A DNA stretch of 64,000 nucleotides from Prorocentrum cordatum (taxonomy: Eukaryota; Sar; Dinophyceae; Prorocentrales; Prorocentraceae), in assembly GCA_963575745.1 (NCBI GenBank), contig CAUYUJ010008069.1:179501-243500 (forward strand), in the 5' to 3' direction. Within the stretch, counting starts at the first letter, position 1. Every line of letters begins with the position of its first letter. Under the pieces are notes generated by a model that was not told where the DNA came from, did no database searches, and saw only the letters and a list, made by a program, of their open reading frames with translations. Positions 1 through 10,625 of the stretch are shown piece by piece. Made by a program: the position numbers and the translations under genes.

Positions 1-1045
1 GGACCCACCGAAGGCCCCAGTGGCACCGCCCGCAGGCGTCCGCCACCACCCAGCACAGCCCTTGCTCCCGGCGCTTCACCCACCCAGCAGAGCGTTTCGT
101 GGCCCCATAGGGGGCTCCACCGAAGGTCCCAGTGGCACCGCCCGCATGCATTCGCCACCACCCAGCACAGCCCTTGCTCCCTGCGTTTCACCCACCCAGT
201 ACAGCGCTTCGTGGCCCCATAAGGGGGCTCCACCGAAGGCCCTAGTGGCACCGCCCGCATGCGTCCGCCACCACCCAGCACAGCCCTTGCTCCCTGCGTT
301 TCACCCACCCAGGACAGCGTTTCGTGGCCCCATAAGGAGCTCCACGGAAGGTCCCAGTGGCACCGCCCGCATGCGTCCGCTACCACCCAGCACAGTCCTT
401 GCTCCCTGCGTTTCGCCCACCCAGTACAGCGCTTCGTGGCCCCATAGGGGGCTCCACCGAAGGTCCCAGTGGCACCGCCCGCGCGCGTCCTCCACCACCC
501 AGCACAGCCCTTGCTCCCTGCGTTTCACCCACCCAGGACAGCGTTTCGTGGCCCCCCACAGGGAGCTCCACCGAGGGTCGCAGTGGCACCGCCCGCATGC
601 GTCCGCCACCGCCCAGCAAAGCCCTTGCTCCCTGCGTTTCACCCACCCAGTACAGCGCTTCGTGGCCCCATAGGGAGCTCCACCGAAGGTCCCAGTGGCA
701 CCGCCCGCGTGCGCCCGCCACCGCCCAGCACATCCATTGCTCCTTGCGTTTCATTCACCCAGGGCCCCATGTGGGTGTTCCGCCGAAGGTCCTAGTGGCA
801 CCGCCCGCATGCGTCCGCCACCACCCAGCGCAACCCTTGCTCCCTGCGTTTCGCCCACCCAGTACAGCGCTTCGTGGCCCCATAAGGGGGCTCCACGGAA
901 GGTCCCAGTGGCGCCGCCCGCATGCGTCCGCCACCACCCAGCACAGCCTTTGCTCCTTGCGTTTCACCCGCCCAGCACAGCACTTCGTGGCCCCATGGGG
1001 AGCTCCACGGAAGGCCCCAGTGGCACCGCCCGCAGGCGCCCAGGG
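1..1045 (+). repeat. Tandem array, ~112-bp unit (family A)
   Basis: About nine head-to-tail copies of a 112-114 bp unit. The landmark TTCGTGGCCCCATA starts near 96, 208, 321, 433, 545, 659, (771, degenerate), 871 and 984. The unit core, TTCGTGGCCCCATAGGGAG followed by CTCCACCGAAGGTCCCAGTG, recurs in the arrays at 6.4 kb, 22.1 kb and 24.7 kb with different spacers. Each spacer contains CGCATGCG. The array starts before the window and ends against LINE coding sequence at an AG|G (about 1,045). Several frames read through it, giving Pro/Ser/His-rich pseudo-proteins that I do not regard as genes. Confidence 0.95.
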
Positions 1046-3905
1046 CGCGGTCTGGAGGCAAGCCTTGAGGGCTGGGTCTAATGCGAAGGCTACAGATGCG
1101 GCGGCCTCGGTTTTGGTCGATCTTTTTAAGTATAGTGGAACGATCGACCTTTGTGAGCTCCTGTATCGTTGTCGTCAATGGGACTTCCCGTTGGGAATTG
1201 CTAACCTTGCTGTGTCCATGTATCTCGAGGCCACGTGGTTCAAAGTGGCGGGATATGCTGGTGGGCCCTACTGGGCCGCGAGAGGAATCGCGGCTGGGTG
1301 CAGTTTCGCCACGACCCTCATTTGCTGCAGTTTCATGCGCGCGTGTCCCTTAAACTGTAGATCGACGATTCGGGTTTGTCTGCCACGGGCTCTAAGGCCT
1401 ACATCCTCACCCGCCTTCCTCCTGCTGCGGTGGCCCTCCATAAGGCCTTGGAGGAAGGAGTGGGAGCTGAGGTGTTTGATGATCCTGGCAAGCGTTCGTT
1501 GGTTTGCTCGTCTTTGGACTTGGGCCGCGAGCTCGGGCGGGGGCTCGGTGGTCTGGCTGGCCCCGTAGACTCCAGCGCTGGCAATTCAGTCATTGATGAT
1601 TGCGCTGGCGAGTCCCGCAGGTGCAAGGGGAGATCTAACAAGGCGAAGGCTCGCGAACGTAAATCCAGGGGATTCGGTTTTCGGCTTTCCAGGTTGCGAC
1701 CCGCCATCGGAGGGCGCATCTCTCGAACAGTTTTTGCTTCTGGGTCCTTGGCCTCGAATATTTTCTGGGCTGACGTTCGCGGGGTCACGGATCGCGGGCT
1801 GGTCACTTTGCGTTGCCAGGCGGCGTTGGTGCTCCAACCCTCAACACGTGGGCGTATCCCCACGTGCCTTTTGCTGGCTCGCCAAGGCCCGTGCTGGCCT
1901 GCGAGCGCGGCGCCCATTATCAGGGTGGTTAAGGAAAAGACCTCGCACCTCCATTTTTGCCCCCCATTCCTTTCCGCTCACGGAGCTCCGTGCTGCCTGG
2001 GAGGCAGGTTTTTTTCGGGCGAGTTCCCGCTGTGGCGATCTGTTGCTGGACCTGTTAGTGCGCTTCGGAAACCCTGTGATCGGATTTCTTGAAGCATGCC
2101 GTCGTTCGCGGTTTTGCTCACTTATCGGGGCCACAAGATCTCGTTAATTGTTTTTATGTTCCCCGTTCTTGGTTAAACCTCTTCTCCAGAAAGCTGTTCT
2201 GCGCGGCCTCGAGTGGGGCCTGGGCTCCCATTTTGACATGGCAAGCAGAGCGCGCGTTGACGGCGTCGCATCCCTTCTGAACCCGGGTATGTTTTCCCGT
2301 TCCAGAAAGTATGTATCCGTGCTCTCTTTTGTGATGTCATCTACCCCCAAACTCAGGCTGTAGTTCTGGGGCACAATATTGGCGACCTGTGCTCTGTCTG
2401 TCAGGAGGCGCGCTACACTCTAAAAGGCACAGGCTCTTGGAGTGCGCCGCCGTTGAAGATGAGCGCGCTGCTCTTGCTGAGCCTGCTGTGCGTAGACTGG
2501 CTGCGGACGCTGATGAAACTCTGGCTTGTTTTGGGGTCTTCCCCCACCCTGGAGATCTGGTTCCTGGCCCCGCCTCTTCTGGTGGCATTGTTGTGGAGTG
2601 GTATGGAGAACATGGTGATCTTTCCAGGCGCGCCCATGGAGACATTCCTGCAGATGGTTCATGCGCGCGGAAGGCCATCCACGAACTTAGTCGCGCTCGC
2701 TGGGCCTTCAGCGCGTGGTGCCGCGCTACGGGTCTCGAGAAACTCAAGGTTAGAGGCCCCGCGCGGGCTCCGTCGCCGCGGGCCCCACAGGCCGCCGAGC
2801 TTCACGCGTATAGAATTGCCTGCCAGTGGTCTAATGGCCACGGCGAATTGCTTTTAGATTGCGAGAAATGCGCTGGGTGTCACGATTACCCTTTCGAGGC
2901 CCGGTGCTCCCCGAAAAGGTCTCATTCGGGCGTTGCCCATGTCGCCTTTTCTCGCACCTGTGCTCGGTCCGTAAGGTTCGGGCTCGCCAGGGCCTGAGCG
3001 CGCGCGACGACGGTTGGGCGAGGCATTGTTGCGAAGGTAATCGCGTGGCCGACGTTCTGGTTAAACAGGCGTTAGTTCTGCGCCCGTCGCATGGCCCAGT
3101 GGTGGTTGAGAAGATCGATCACGATATGCTGGTTGCCAAAAGTGTCGGGATTTGGGCGGCCAAGGTTTTGCCATTCTGGCCGAGGCTCGACATGGGGCCC
3201 GATGTGGAGAGAACTCCCGACCCACCTTGACCTCCTGTGCTTGGGCCTACCCACACTTTGTGTTGGGTCGGCTCTTTTTGGCAGTGTCGTGAATGCCTGC
3301 GAGGCCGCAGAGGCCAGTTCAGTGCGCCACCAGTGGGTAGGCTGTGCTCCAGGTCCCTTCGAGTGCAGCCGAAGGTGCCCATGGGCCCTGGACATCGTTG
3401 CATCGTAACTGGTTGCTCTGATGGGTCATGTTTGTGCATCTGCCAACGCTGCAGTTGCATGAGTTCAGGTGCGCGCTTGGCCAATCTTGGGTATAAGTGT
3501 GCGCCTGGCAAGTCTCAGTGGAACCCGTGGTCTAATCTTCAACGTGAGCCCCATCCTTCTGTGGAGAAGGAAAGGGCCAGCGTTGACCTCGACTCGGTCT
3601 GTCCTAGTTACGCCTCCCCTGGACATGCTGCTGCCCCTGTCCTGTCTGCTCCCTTCGAGCCCGGGTGCCTGGTGGGTCCCGAGCACGGCTCTGGGACTAG
3701 GCCGCAGTCTAGTTGGCGGGATTGGGCGGGAAGTGGGTCCGCGGGTGCCAGCAGCAGCTCCTCTGGTGCGATTGAACATAGACGGGCTCGGCTTGGCCAA
3801 CTCTCGCCCTTGGAGCTGCGCAGGATCGAGGAGGAGGAAGAGGATGCCTTTTCGTTTTGCGGCGGCGATTCGCAGCCTCCTGTTGCTCGGTCCGGCGCCT
3901 CGCGC
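1046..3905 (+). pseudogene. Decayed LINE: RT, RNase H and C-terminal domain
   Basis: Relic of a dinoflagellate non-LTR retrotransposon, read in at least five frame segments. 1,046-1,330 carries the RT region before the active site (VWRQAL...DFPLGIANLAV...RGIAAGCSFATT). After a frameshift the catalytic box follows as stop-I-D-D at 1,358-1,369, where YIDD is expected. 1,376-2,340 holds the thumb and linker. 2,380-2,870 is RNase H with DGS (Asp codon 2,653), AELHA (Glu codon 2,797) and LLLDCE (Asp codon 2,857). 2,859-3,230, in another frame, has the GNRVADVLVKQA end of RNase H. From 3,237 comes the family's Cys/His-rich tail (LCWVGSFWQCRECLRGRR, later GREPHPSV-like). The 3' limit is approximate. 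The element cannot be active. Family assignment is from memory of dinoflagellate LINE proteins. Confidence 0.8.
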
Positions 3906-4560
3906 TGCGTTTCGGTTGCCAGGCTCGCGGGGGAAAGCGAGCAGCCTTTGTCCGAACTGTTTCCCCGAATGCGGATCCGGGCGCTTCAGAATAGTGTTTC
4001 TGAGTTATGTTTCTGTACTGTTTGGCGCCGTCGCCTTCTGGTCAGTCTCAGATTTGACTGCAGTCCCTCCCCCTTCGGGGTCTGCAGGTTTCGGAGTTGT
4101 TTGCGGCGCCGTCGCTCTTTCAACTCATTTCTTTTCTCCTGGGGTGGAGTCGCCCGCCCCCCAGTAGAGTATGTGGGTAGCTATAGCCGCTGATGGCAAG
4201 CAAATTCTTGACGCGGGTCTTATTTCTTCTTTCCATGGCCAAGGCTGAGCACCAGCGGCGGGGTCTGGGTGTGTGGTCCCTGCTCCTGACCACCTTTCCC
4301 CAGAGTTGGGCGTGTGGTTCCTGCTCCTGACCACGTTTTCCCAGCTCCGCTCGAGCGGGGCCCGAGGTGTGTGGTCCCTGTTCCTGACCACCTTTCCCTC
4401 GAGCCTCCTCGATGCTGCCATTGTCCTTTTTCTGCGCCATGGCGCCCTGCTGGAACTGAGGTTTCTGAGCACTGTGGTGGCCGTTGAGTCGATTGGCAGC
4501 AGCCACGGCGCGGATCAAAAGCCGATCCTGTACCCTTTGGGCACGTAGGCGACGATGCCA
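3906..4560. repeat. Short tandem repeat in non-coding DNA
   Basis: No gene is recognised. Between about 4,268 and 4,400 the phrase GTGGTCCCTGCTCCTGACCAC occurs three times at 43-60 bp spacing with small changes. The rest is unremarkable sequence following the LINE relic. Confidence 0.6.
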
Positions 4561-4589
4561 GGACTCCTCCCGCCCCCTGGGCGTCTTTA

Positions 4590-4960
4590 GAGTCCTTATC
4601 ATTATCCTTCTTCTTTTTCTTCTTCTCATTCTTATTCTTTGTTTTTTGATGGCCCGCGCGCGAATCACGACCGACTGGGTGACCGACGAAGCGCCGACGG
4701 TCCCGCCCCTCCTCGGCCGAGTTGCTGAAGGGGGGGTCAAAGTTCTCCCCATGACGCCGGACGGCGACGACGACAACAATGACGACGACAACGACGACGA
4801 CGACGACGACGAGGATGACTCCCGCCCCCCGTCAAACGACGACGACAACGGCGACGACGACGACGACGACGACGTTGGCCACCCCCCATGGCGCCAGCAA
4901 GCGATGACGACGATGACCCCGCCCTTCTGTGGCGCCGCCAAACGACGACGATGGTGACGA
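4590..4960. repeat. TTC/CTT tract followed by (GAC)n-rich tract
   Basis: 4,590-4,650 is a pyrimidine tract of CTT/TTC type. 4,755-4,890 is nearly pure GAC/GAT triplets interrupted by AAC. Acidic or Ser-rich reading frames across this are repeat artefacts. The tract lies upstream of a GC-rich stretch and the conserved right-end module at 5,110-5,170. This is the same order as the (TGG)n elements at 52.9 kb and 58.5 kb. Confidence 0.8.
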
Positions 4961-5109
4961 CCGTCGCCAGGGGGGAACCCCTTCCCCCTTGCACGGGGTG
5001 GGGTGGTGGGTTGAACTTCAGGTTGTGCGAGAGGGGGGTTGGGAGAGGTTGCGGTTTTGTGTGAGGGGGGGGCGGTCAGCTGGGTGCCTCGGATGTTTTG
5101 GGGGTTGTT

Positions 5110-5170
5110 TTTCTACGTGTCGCGGAATGTTTCGCACCCAGGCGCCCGTGAAACGGTCTCTCTCTCTCTC
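5110..5170 (+). mobile_element. Right-end module of a triplet-repeat element
   Basis: The sequence GCGGAATGTTTCGCACC, then AGGCGCCCGTGAAACGGTCT, matches the right ends of the (TGG)n elements near 53,885-53,935 and 59,925-59,970 (CCGAATGTTCCC...GCGCCCGTGAAACGCGTTCTCTC). I infer a third, diverged member whose internal microsatellite is GAC rather than TGG. The left end was not found, so the element boundaries are unknown. Confidence 0.6.
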
Positions 5171-5340
5171 TCGCTCTCTTTCTATATATGTGTATATATC
5201 ACGTATGTTGTTTCTTTGTCTCTGTCTCTCTCTCTCTCTCTCTCTTTCTGTTTCTCTGTCTCTCTCTCTCTATGTTTCTCTTTCGCATTGATGTTGGATA
5301 TCGGGGGAGGGAAGAGGGGGAGAAAGAGAGAGAGATAACA
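5156..5340. repeat. (TC)n microsatellite and GA-rich edge
   Basis: Two TC-dinucleotide runs (about 5,156-5,175 and 5,222-5,282) surround a short TATA/TGTA stretch. A GA-rich segment follows up to about 5,370. Leu/Ser-rich open frames over it are not supported as genes. Confidence 0.85.
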
Positions 5341-5370
5341 AAAAAAAGAGAGGGAAGGAGGGGATAGGAG

Positions 5371-6344
5371 GTAGAAATAACAGGATATGCTTGTGTCACC
5401 TTCGCCTGTGGCAAGTGCTCTTGTGGTGAAGTGCATCTCGCACCACCTTTGCCTTGATCTTCCTCTTTTCCTAGCGGTCGAGTGCTGCTCGCGTCTGTGA
5501 TCCTCCCACTCCCGATGCCCCTCTTCCTCCCTCCTGATTGGCACTGGTGCCCCAGTGAGGCGACCACAACTTTGTATGAATGCAGTACAGCAGGTGCCGA
5601 ATATTGTGATCGCTCGCGCAGCCCCTCCGCCAGCGTATGGCAACAGCTCAGCGCCTCCAAGTGCCTGCGCTCGCCTCGACGTCGGAGGAACGGCGGGTGC
5701 GAGGCGTGCGAGCCTCTCACGCCGCCGCGCTCGTGGCCGGGCTGGAACGAGTAAAAAGGGAGCGACGACGGCTGCGCGGAGCGCTCTGAGGCCTGCGACC
5801 TTGCCCCCACGGGGCAGCGCCTGTCTGACGTGCCCCTGCGTCTGCGCTGGTGGCCAGGAGCTTTTGCTCCGCGAGCCGTGCCTGCGCGAAGGCTCCCCAC
5901 GTGCGCCGTCAGAAGTTGGATCCCGAGTGCGTTGAAGTGTTGGTAGTTGCACTGGGTTTGGTCCTGTCTTTCTGTTGGGTGTCGGAGTTTCTGGTGGTAG
6001 GGTCCCGCCCATAGCTTTCCGCCCTGGCTTGCCATTGTGTGCTGGTATTTGCTCAAGGTCTCGACCATCGGATCCCGCAGTCAGTTGTTCTTGTTTGTTG
6101 CTCTGGGAGTTGTCTGGAGGCCCGCCACAAGGTCCTGCCCGCAGTTGCTACCTGTCTATTGGGTATTTGGGCTTTTGCATCGGGGCCCGCCTGTGGTTGC
6201 CTTCGTCTGTTGTGTTTACCGTCTGTTGTATTTACCGGGCCCGCCCCTGGTTTCTTGCGCTGAGAGGGTCTAGCCTTTGGTGGCCCTTGTCCGAAGGGTG
6301 TTCCAGCAGCTGCACAAAGAAGGTTTCCCATAATTGCCCATGTC
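5371..6344. other. No recognisable gene
   Basis: Moderately open frames exist on both strands but none shows a domain I recognise or convincing coding character. The part from 5,940 to 6,340 is GT-rich on the + strand and reads as hydrophobic peptides. Confidence 0.5.
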
Positions 6345-6980
6345 TGTTGGAGTGATAATTCCCAGCCGTCCTGCGGTGTTGGATCCTCGTTTTGAAGAGA
6401 CGGCGCCGCGCGCCCCCTCACCTCACCTCGCCTCCCGCCCTCCTCCCCCTCCTCCCCCTCCCCGTTGACTTTTGTTTCGTGGCCCTATAGGGAGCTCCAC
6501 CGAAGGCCCCAGTGGCTGCTCTCGCATGCGGTTCCCCCACCCAGTACAGCGCTTCGTGGCCCCACAAGGACCTCCACCGAAGGCCCCAGTGGCCGCCCTC
6601 GCTTGCGGATTCTCCGCCCAGTACTGCGTTTCGACCTGGTACAGCGCTTCGTGGCCCCACAGGGAGCTCCACCAGAGGTCCAAGTGGCTGCACTCGCATG
6701 CGGTTCCCCACCCTGTACAGCTCTTCGTGGCCCCACAGGGAGCTCCACCGAAAACCCCAGTGGCTGCACTCGCATGCGGTTTCCCCGCCCAGTACAACAA
6801 CGGTTCGACTTAGTACAGCGCTCCGTGGCCCCACAGGGAGCTCCATCAGAGGTCCAAGTAGCTGCACTCGCATGCGGTTCCCGCACCCAGTACAGCGTTT
6901 CGACCCAGTACAGCGTTTCGTGGCCGCATGGAGGGCTTCACTGAAGAGGATACCGACAACTGCGGCATTCACAACTGGAC
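6345..6980 (+). mobile_element. Family-A element: head module, dimeric array, tail module
   Basis: The head (6,350-6,440) has TTCCCAGCCGTCCTGCGGTG, TTGG and TCGTTTTGAAGAGACGGCG, followed by a C/CTCC-rich stretch. Six copies of the family-A core follow, with TTCGTGG near 6,476, 6,553, 6,649, 6,724, 6,822 (as TCCGTGG) and 6,918. Spacing alternates between about 75-77 and 96-98 bp, because every second unit carries an extra ~21 bp ending in a second TACAGCG-type motif. The tail (6,930-6,975) reads GGCTTCACTGAAGAGGATAC then CGACAACTGCGGCATTCACA. The same head and tail flank the arrays at 22.1 kb and, inverted, 24.7 kb. Whether this copy interrupts a gene is unclear. Confidence 0.8.
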
Positions 6981-9029
6981 ATGGTTGGTTCTTTCGCCAG
7001 GCTAAGTGTTGGCCCTGCCTGCCTGACCGCAGGATCTTGCCATTAATTGGCACTATTTGTTGGAATGCGCGCGAGAACCTCCAGGGGACGATTTCCCTCG
7101 GCTCCATCGCGGCACCCTCACGCCAAGGTCTGTAGGAAGAGGAGGGTCGTAATAGAAGGTGGGGAACGATGAGGATGAGGACAGGTGGAGGTTGGAAGAG
7201 GAGTATGAGGAGTATGGGGAGGAAGAGGAGGAGGTGAGGCTGAGCATGGGGAGTGTGAAGAGATCCAGGTTTTCGCTCTCCCCGACAGCACCAGTACCAA
7301 TCACTGCGAGCGCCTCGTTGCGCTCCGCCGTTATTTCTTCCGTTTCCCCGCCTCCGTCTCTTACACGCAATGTCATTATTAGTCAGCATCGTTGTTATCT
7401 TCCTTCCGCACAACACTACGAGTTGCAGATACATAATGTTTCGTTATGTTTCGGACAACTCGGCCAAACACCACTTGCTAATGTATGGTTGTGCTCCTTG
7501 CGAGTTCTGCCTGTCACCCCAGGGCTTGCACTGCGTCTGCCACATCTCGTCACAGTTGCTTATCAGCTTCTTATCTTGTCAAGGTTTCTCGCAGAGCCCA
7601 TCCGGAACGCCACTTACAACAGCCAACGAAGATTTGTCGTTGACGTGGCCCAGCTCTTTCTAGCGTTTGCCTGCTTTGTTGGCAACTGCTTAAGGCCTCT
7701 AGCAGCTTGTGGCGAGTCTAGTGAGCAACCTGTGCGCATTGATTCCTCTTAGCCTTGATTCCTGTCTTTGCTTGATGCAAGCGCTGCTCTACGGCTCGAC
7801 TCCGCCTACTCGAAGCCGCACGTTGATTGGGGGGTGGTCTCCAGGATTCGGCGTGCATTCGCGCAGACCGTAGCGCTGTTGCTTTTTGCCGCAGGCCCTT
7901 CCTTGGACTGGCGATCTGACAGCCGTGTTTTCGTTCGGCATGCACCGGTGGGACCCTCTATATGTACCGAACCATGAGCACGGTGGCCATCTCTTTTTTT
8001 ATTATTCCCTCTCCCATCCCGTCGGCCACAGGTGCGATTCTCGGTCGTCATCAATGTGAACGGCCGGCCAGAAGCCGCCACCGTTTCCCTCGGAGGGGAT
8101 CCTGGCGCCGAGGCGAACGGCTTTCAGTCTCAGAGAATGTGCTCGGAACAACGTTATCCCAGTTCATGCCGGTTTGCAGTCGTTCCCGGGCTTGTTGCGT
8201 GACATTTGATGAGATAGTCTTGTAGTTGTGAGGCGCATGCCTCTCCGTCTGCTTTAGGTGGAGGGCAGGATGACGGCAGGATGCGGACAGGGTTGACAGG
8301 GTAATGGCGGGATGAGGGTACGATGAGTGCAGGAGGAGCAATAATGAGGATACGGACGGGAGGACGAGGAGGAGGAGGAGGAGCAAAAGGAGGAGCAAAA
8401 GGAGGAAAACACGTGATGGGGGGTAGGAGTATGACACGAGGAGGAGGAGGAGGAGGAGGAGGAGGAGGAGGAGGGGAAGGAGAAGGAGAAGGAGGAGGAG
8501 GTGGAGTGGAGTGGAGTGGAGTGGATGCCTTTGCTGGTGCAAGTGCCATGATTATCAGCTAACTACCCTACTCCTCCGACTCGGACGGTTCCCGACTGTC
8601 TCGCAGCCAGCTCTGTTCGACTCGGGACCTTGGGGTGCAAACCTCTACTGATCCTGTCAAGGTACTCCCGTCCAGTCTTGGAGATGTTAAGCTCACAGGG
8701 GGTCTTTAACATTTGCAGCTGCTTATTTGCAAACGCCCCGAACGTAGTACAAAACCACACTTGAAGGGACATGTGTGTTTTCAACGTGTGTGTGTATTAT
8801 TTGCCCAGCCCCCCGCGATTTGGATTATGTCTCCTATCATGGGCGAAAGCAGAGCCCCCATCTACATTATATAACCTCGGGCACGGTGACTTCCACCACT
8901 AATCAGGCGTGCTCAGGGAAGTCGAACCTAAACACTGGAGGCACCGTCCCTTACAGTCGGCTAAAGTGCGTTGGGAGAGAAGGACCGCAGCAGCAGCAGC
9001 AGCAGCACACAGGAGGGGAGGGGAAAGTC
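6981..9029. other. Unassigned region with GGA and CAG tracts
   Basis: No gene is firmly recognised. A + strand open frame ending at 7,752 (about 110 residues after 7,370) reads like ordinary protein but matches no family I know. 8,365-8,515 is a GGA microsatellite, and TGGAG repeats lie at 8,503-8,523. 8,987-9,006 is a short CAG run directly before the 5' LTR. Confidence 0.45.
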
Positions 9030-9327
9030 TGAGTCATACCCCATACAACGGAGTTTCGGGGGATTTTGGAGGCTTCTGAACGAACACGGTTGGATTTCCC
9101 ATCCCCCTCCCACACAGCAGGCAGCATGATAGCATCATGAGGAGAGAGGCGGACGATCCGTAACCTTTTAGCTCGAGAGGCCTCTCGCGCAGACGAAAGC
9201 GTTTCGTTTCCCTCACCCTGGCAGGCAGAGCCATAGTTTGGGAGAAGGGCGAGGGGAAGTGGTGCAAGAGGTTTGACACTTCGATTCGATCGGTCGAAGA
9301 CCTAGAGAGCTTCGGTGTTGATTGACA
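9030..9327 (+). repeat. 5' LTR
   Basis: Starts with TGAGTCATACCCCATA and ends TTGATTGACA, so it has TG...CA ends. Long shared blocks with the 3' LTR include GCAGGCAGCATGATAGCATC and GCAGGCAGAGCCATAGTTTG, plus TTGACACTTCGATTCGAT and GGTCGAAGACCTA. It carries about 23 bp near 9,155 that the 3' copy lacks. Confidence 0.85.
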
Positions 9328-9341
9328 TTGGTAGCGGAGCA
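9328..9341 (+). other. Primer-binding site, initiator tRNA-Met type
   Basis: TTGGTAGCGGAGC lies directly after the 5' LTR. Copia elements usually carry TGGTA...AGAGC here, complementary to the 3' end of initiator tRNA-Met. The match is close but not perfect. Confidence 0.6.
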
Positions 9342-9443
9342 GATGATTCACGGACGAGAGCAGCATCATCCATGGGACCACTGAGCACGAAGGGTGGCGC
9401 AGCACCAGGAAATTAAAAGACGGACAGCGACAACGGCACACAC

Positions 9444-10085
9444 CATGGCGGCCGGGCACCAGAGTTCGACGGTACGTTGGGGAACTACAAGACATTCTAC
9501 GCAGCAAGAGCTCGAGGCAAGGAGAGCGAGACGCTGGTTGGCCTGGAGATCATGCAAGGCTCGTGGGGCAAAGCGTGGGACGTCGTCGAGGACATGCCGA
9601 TGGAAGACATCGAGAAGGAGTAAGGATGGAAACTTGTCCAGAAGGCGCTGGACAAGTCTTGCAAGTATGACGAGATAACGGAGCAGCCTACGGATTTCGA
9701 TAATTTCTTCTTCAGAGTCCCTCGCAAGCCGAAGGAATCTCTGATCGACTACCTGACGAGATACAGGATGGCGGAGAAGAAGATAAGAGTACATGACGTG
9801 GACCTACCAGACCGAGTGCTGGGTTGGTTCCTCCGGCCAGCGGGCCTGGACCGAGAACAGAAGCAGTTCATCATCAACCAAATCGGTGACGACCTGAAGT
9901 TGGACAACGTCGAGAACGAGATGAGCAAGACGTTCGGCCTGGATTCGGTACCATCCAGCAAGGCAAGTTCAGGAGCAGCGGCCTACCAGGTGGACGAAGA
10001 ATATGAAGAGGACACTTACGACGACACCTCTAATATGACGATAACATGGCTGCGTGCGCCGGCGCCGGCGCTCGCAAGAAGATGA
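9444..10085 (+). pseudogene. Copia gag relic
   Basis: One frame encodes a Copia-style gag: GGRAPEFDGTLGNYKTFY, then SWGKAWDVVEDMPMEDIEKE, and, after an in-frame TAA at 9,621-9,623, LVQKALDKSCKYDE and FRVPRKPKESLIDYLTRYR. The acidic tail YEEDTYDDT comes just before the stop at 10,083. No ATG in this frame starts it convincingly; an ATG at 9,445 is in another frame. The TAA and the lost start make it non-functional. Confidence 0.75.
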
Positions 10086-10344
10086 ATGGCATGAGTTTGG
10101 CTCGGGGGTTTTATCCTTCCATGGCCGTTGTACAACCACCGCCGCCGCCGCCGCCGAGAAAAACATCGCAGATCGTAGCCAGAGGCGGAGGCAGGGCTCG
10201 CGGTGGCACTCGAGGCGCATCGCGTGAGCGAGCAGGCGGATGACAACCAGCTAAGGGCCGTGGCAAGACATGCACCAGAGGCTCCCCGGCCAGAGGCTCG
10301 CCAGCCGGCGCAGCCCCCTTCGCCCCACAGGCGACGGAGGAGAC

Positions 10345-10625
10345 CATGTGCCTGAGGCGTGGTTAGCGCGGACATTTTGCAATGGGTTGCCCACGCCAGA
10401 GCAGGAAGAGAAAGCGCGCAGCAGCAGAACCAGACGACGCGCGGATGGTCACCGAGACGGAGCCCGACCAGATATACAGCGTGAACGACGGGGGCCCCTC
10501 CGAGGCGATTCGCGGCAGCGGGGCGACCGGCGCGATCGCGGGGCGCGAGACGTTGAAAACGTATTTCAATATGCCGGTTGACAAGGGCTTCCTGGTCAAG
10601 AACATGAACTTGTTTCCCTTGCTCC
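10345..10625 (+). pseudogene. Degenerate zinc knuckle and aspartic protease remnant
   Basis: The frame reads MCLRRG, stop (TAG 10,364-10,366), RGHFAMGCP. This is a CCHC knuckle with the second Cys changed to Arg (CGT) and the following residue changed to a stop. About 40 codons on, IRGSGATGAIAGRETLKTY (10,505-10,560) resembles the retrotransposon protease motif D-S/T-G-A with the Asp replaced by Gly. Both domains would be inactive. Confidence 0.6.

Noticed and set aside
5182-6068. Two overlapping minus-strand frames of ~280 codons
   Set aside because: The C-terminal thirds are TC-repeat derived, the N-terminal parts are open in several frames, and no domain is visible.
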